NCBI GenBank assembly: GCA_905221605.1
Contig: CAJNDS010000520.1
Coordinates: 55,965-119,964 of the forward strand
Length of the DNA: 64,000 nt
DNA from: Symbiodinium natans
Lineage: Eukaryota; Sar; Dinophyceae; Suessiales; Symbiodiniaceae
Direction of reading: 5' to 3'
Shown here: positions 62,720 to 64,000 of the stretch, piece after piece
How positions within the stretch are numbered: position 1 is the first letter of the stretch
Layout of the letters: every line of letters begins with the position of its first letter
Notes under the pieces: generated by a model
Databases searched by the model: none
What the model saw: only the letters and a program-made list of their open reading frames with translations
Told to the model about the DNA's origin: nothing
Program-made: the position numbers and the translations under genes

Positions 62720-63510
62720 TTCCCACCCGTTTCGCAAGTCAGGAAAAGTGGGATGGCCAGATGTTCACACGGGAGAAGAACGATTCAAGTGTACCACAGG
62801 ACGAAGCACTGATACAATGCGCTAACATCCAGTAGCAGCTTTCTTAAGGTGAAACCAGGCGACCGAGAGGGGTCAGAGCACGCCTGTGTCCATTAGGCAA
62901 GGGTATTTCTCCTCCTGGTCTCTCATGGCATCAAGTGTTGCGACTGAAGCTGTGGTTCCCTGGTTGTGGGTGGAGGCCACTGGGGGACAGCTGGTTGTGG
63001 GCACGCCTGTGGCCAGTGGGCAGGTACAGGTCCCTAGTAGGCCTCCAACCCTGGGAATGCTGTGTGTGTGTGACAAACACGCTTGAATTCATGTACACTG
63101 GCATGCATCATGCATCATCATAAGTGTTGGCATCACGCAGGGAGGCTCACGCAGATGTTAATTCGAAATTGATAAATTCCATGCGCTAACCTTGGTCGAG
63201 CTAGATGGGAGAGGAGGTTTTCATCATGCAAGCTACCCGCAGGGCATGATTCACCGGCTAAGAGCAGGATCACAGCAGGGCATTGGGTCAGTGGCCCGTC
63301 AGTGCTGCACCATGGTTAGGGTGTCCAGCCCACCCACTGTCTCCCACCGTCCGCAGTACTGGCTCTCCACGGGCAGCTGCCCTGCTTCATATGCTGGACT
63401 CATCCCAGGTGAGCGTCTTGCCCCCGTACAACGCGCCAAGACCCACACCGCTCCATGGTCTTCTCGGACGCAGTGTGAGCAACAGCGAGGCGACGCTTCG
63501 GTTCTGAGAA
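62720..63510. other. Unassigned stretch
   Basis: Open frames of 60-75 codons on both strands, none with a recognisable motif. Contains small direct repeats (GGTTGTGGGTGGAGGCCACT near 62962 versus GGTTGTGGGCACGCCTGTGG near 62993; GCATCATGCATCAT near 63106). Confidence 0.3.
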
Positions 63511-63514
63511 AAAG

Positions 63515-64000
<486 letters not shown>

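Overview
This is repeat-dominated eukaryotic nuclear DNA. It has no operons, ribosome-binding sites, or recognisable tRNA, rRNA or spliced-leader genes. Plant/alga/alveolate-type telomere repeats (TTTAGGG on one strand, CCCTAAA on the other) are scattered through almost the whole window. It also holds a decayed non-LTR retrotransposon, a PIF1-like helicase fragment with a Cys-rich tail, and coding only in short islands. A protist alga is most likely. My best guess is a dinoflagellate or related alveolate, from the style of the helicase and LINE, but nothing here proves it.

Layout. 1-708: telomere-like debris. 709-6391: a large element bounded by inverted repeats of about 250 bp. It contains a purine/pyrimidine tract with a ~430 bp period, a 55-bp satellite, a 31-bp satellite, A/T palindromes and an assembly gap (6041-6140). 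6400-12400: alternating CCCTAAA and TTTAGGG arrays enclosing small GC-rich coding-like islands, plus small palindromic elements. 12411-21140: a second, larger copy of the 709-6480 block. It is nearly colinear for 5.2 kb and then carries extra palindromes and a GGCC-type inverted-repeat satellite. 21140-22700: mixed. 22700-25430: non-LTR retrotransposon remnant with endonuclease end, reverse transcriptase and zinc knuckle, broken by frameshifts. 26500-48300: island-type host genes in small exons, cut by telomere-like arrays and at least six families of miniature inverted-repeat elements. A (CAG)60 tract lies at 42279-42458. 48330-50480: an AT-rich patch, then a long C-rich CCATGG repeat field. 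50495-53073 (minus strand): a six-fold zinc-ribbon protein and the C-terminal half of a PIF1-like helicase. 53433-54905: a 63-bp satellite. 55-63 kb: more islands, a diverged tandem duplication and the longest telomere-like array (61613-61832). 63515-64000: an AC-rich microsatellite.

How the parts fit together. The host genes appear to be built of very small exons. Two intron classes are suggested: very short GTRAG...AG introns (31-60 nt, plus one of 95 nt), and long introns whose 5' ends carry TTTAGGG and whose 3' ends carry CCCTAAA, so that their ends could pair. The large element, its mini-relatives at 19.9 and 20.5 kb, and a 19-base core shared with the 53-kb satellite suggest one interconnected repeat system. 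Strand and exact exon edges stay uncertain for many islands, because several frames are open on both strands.
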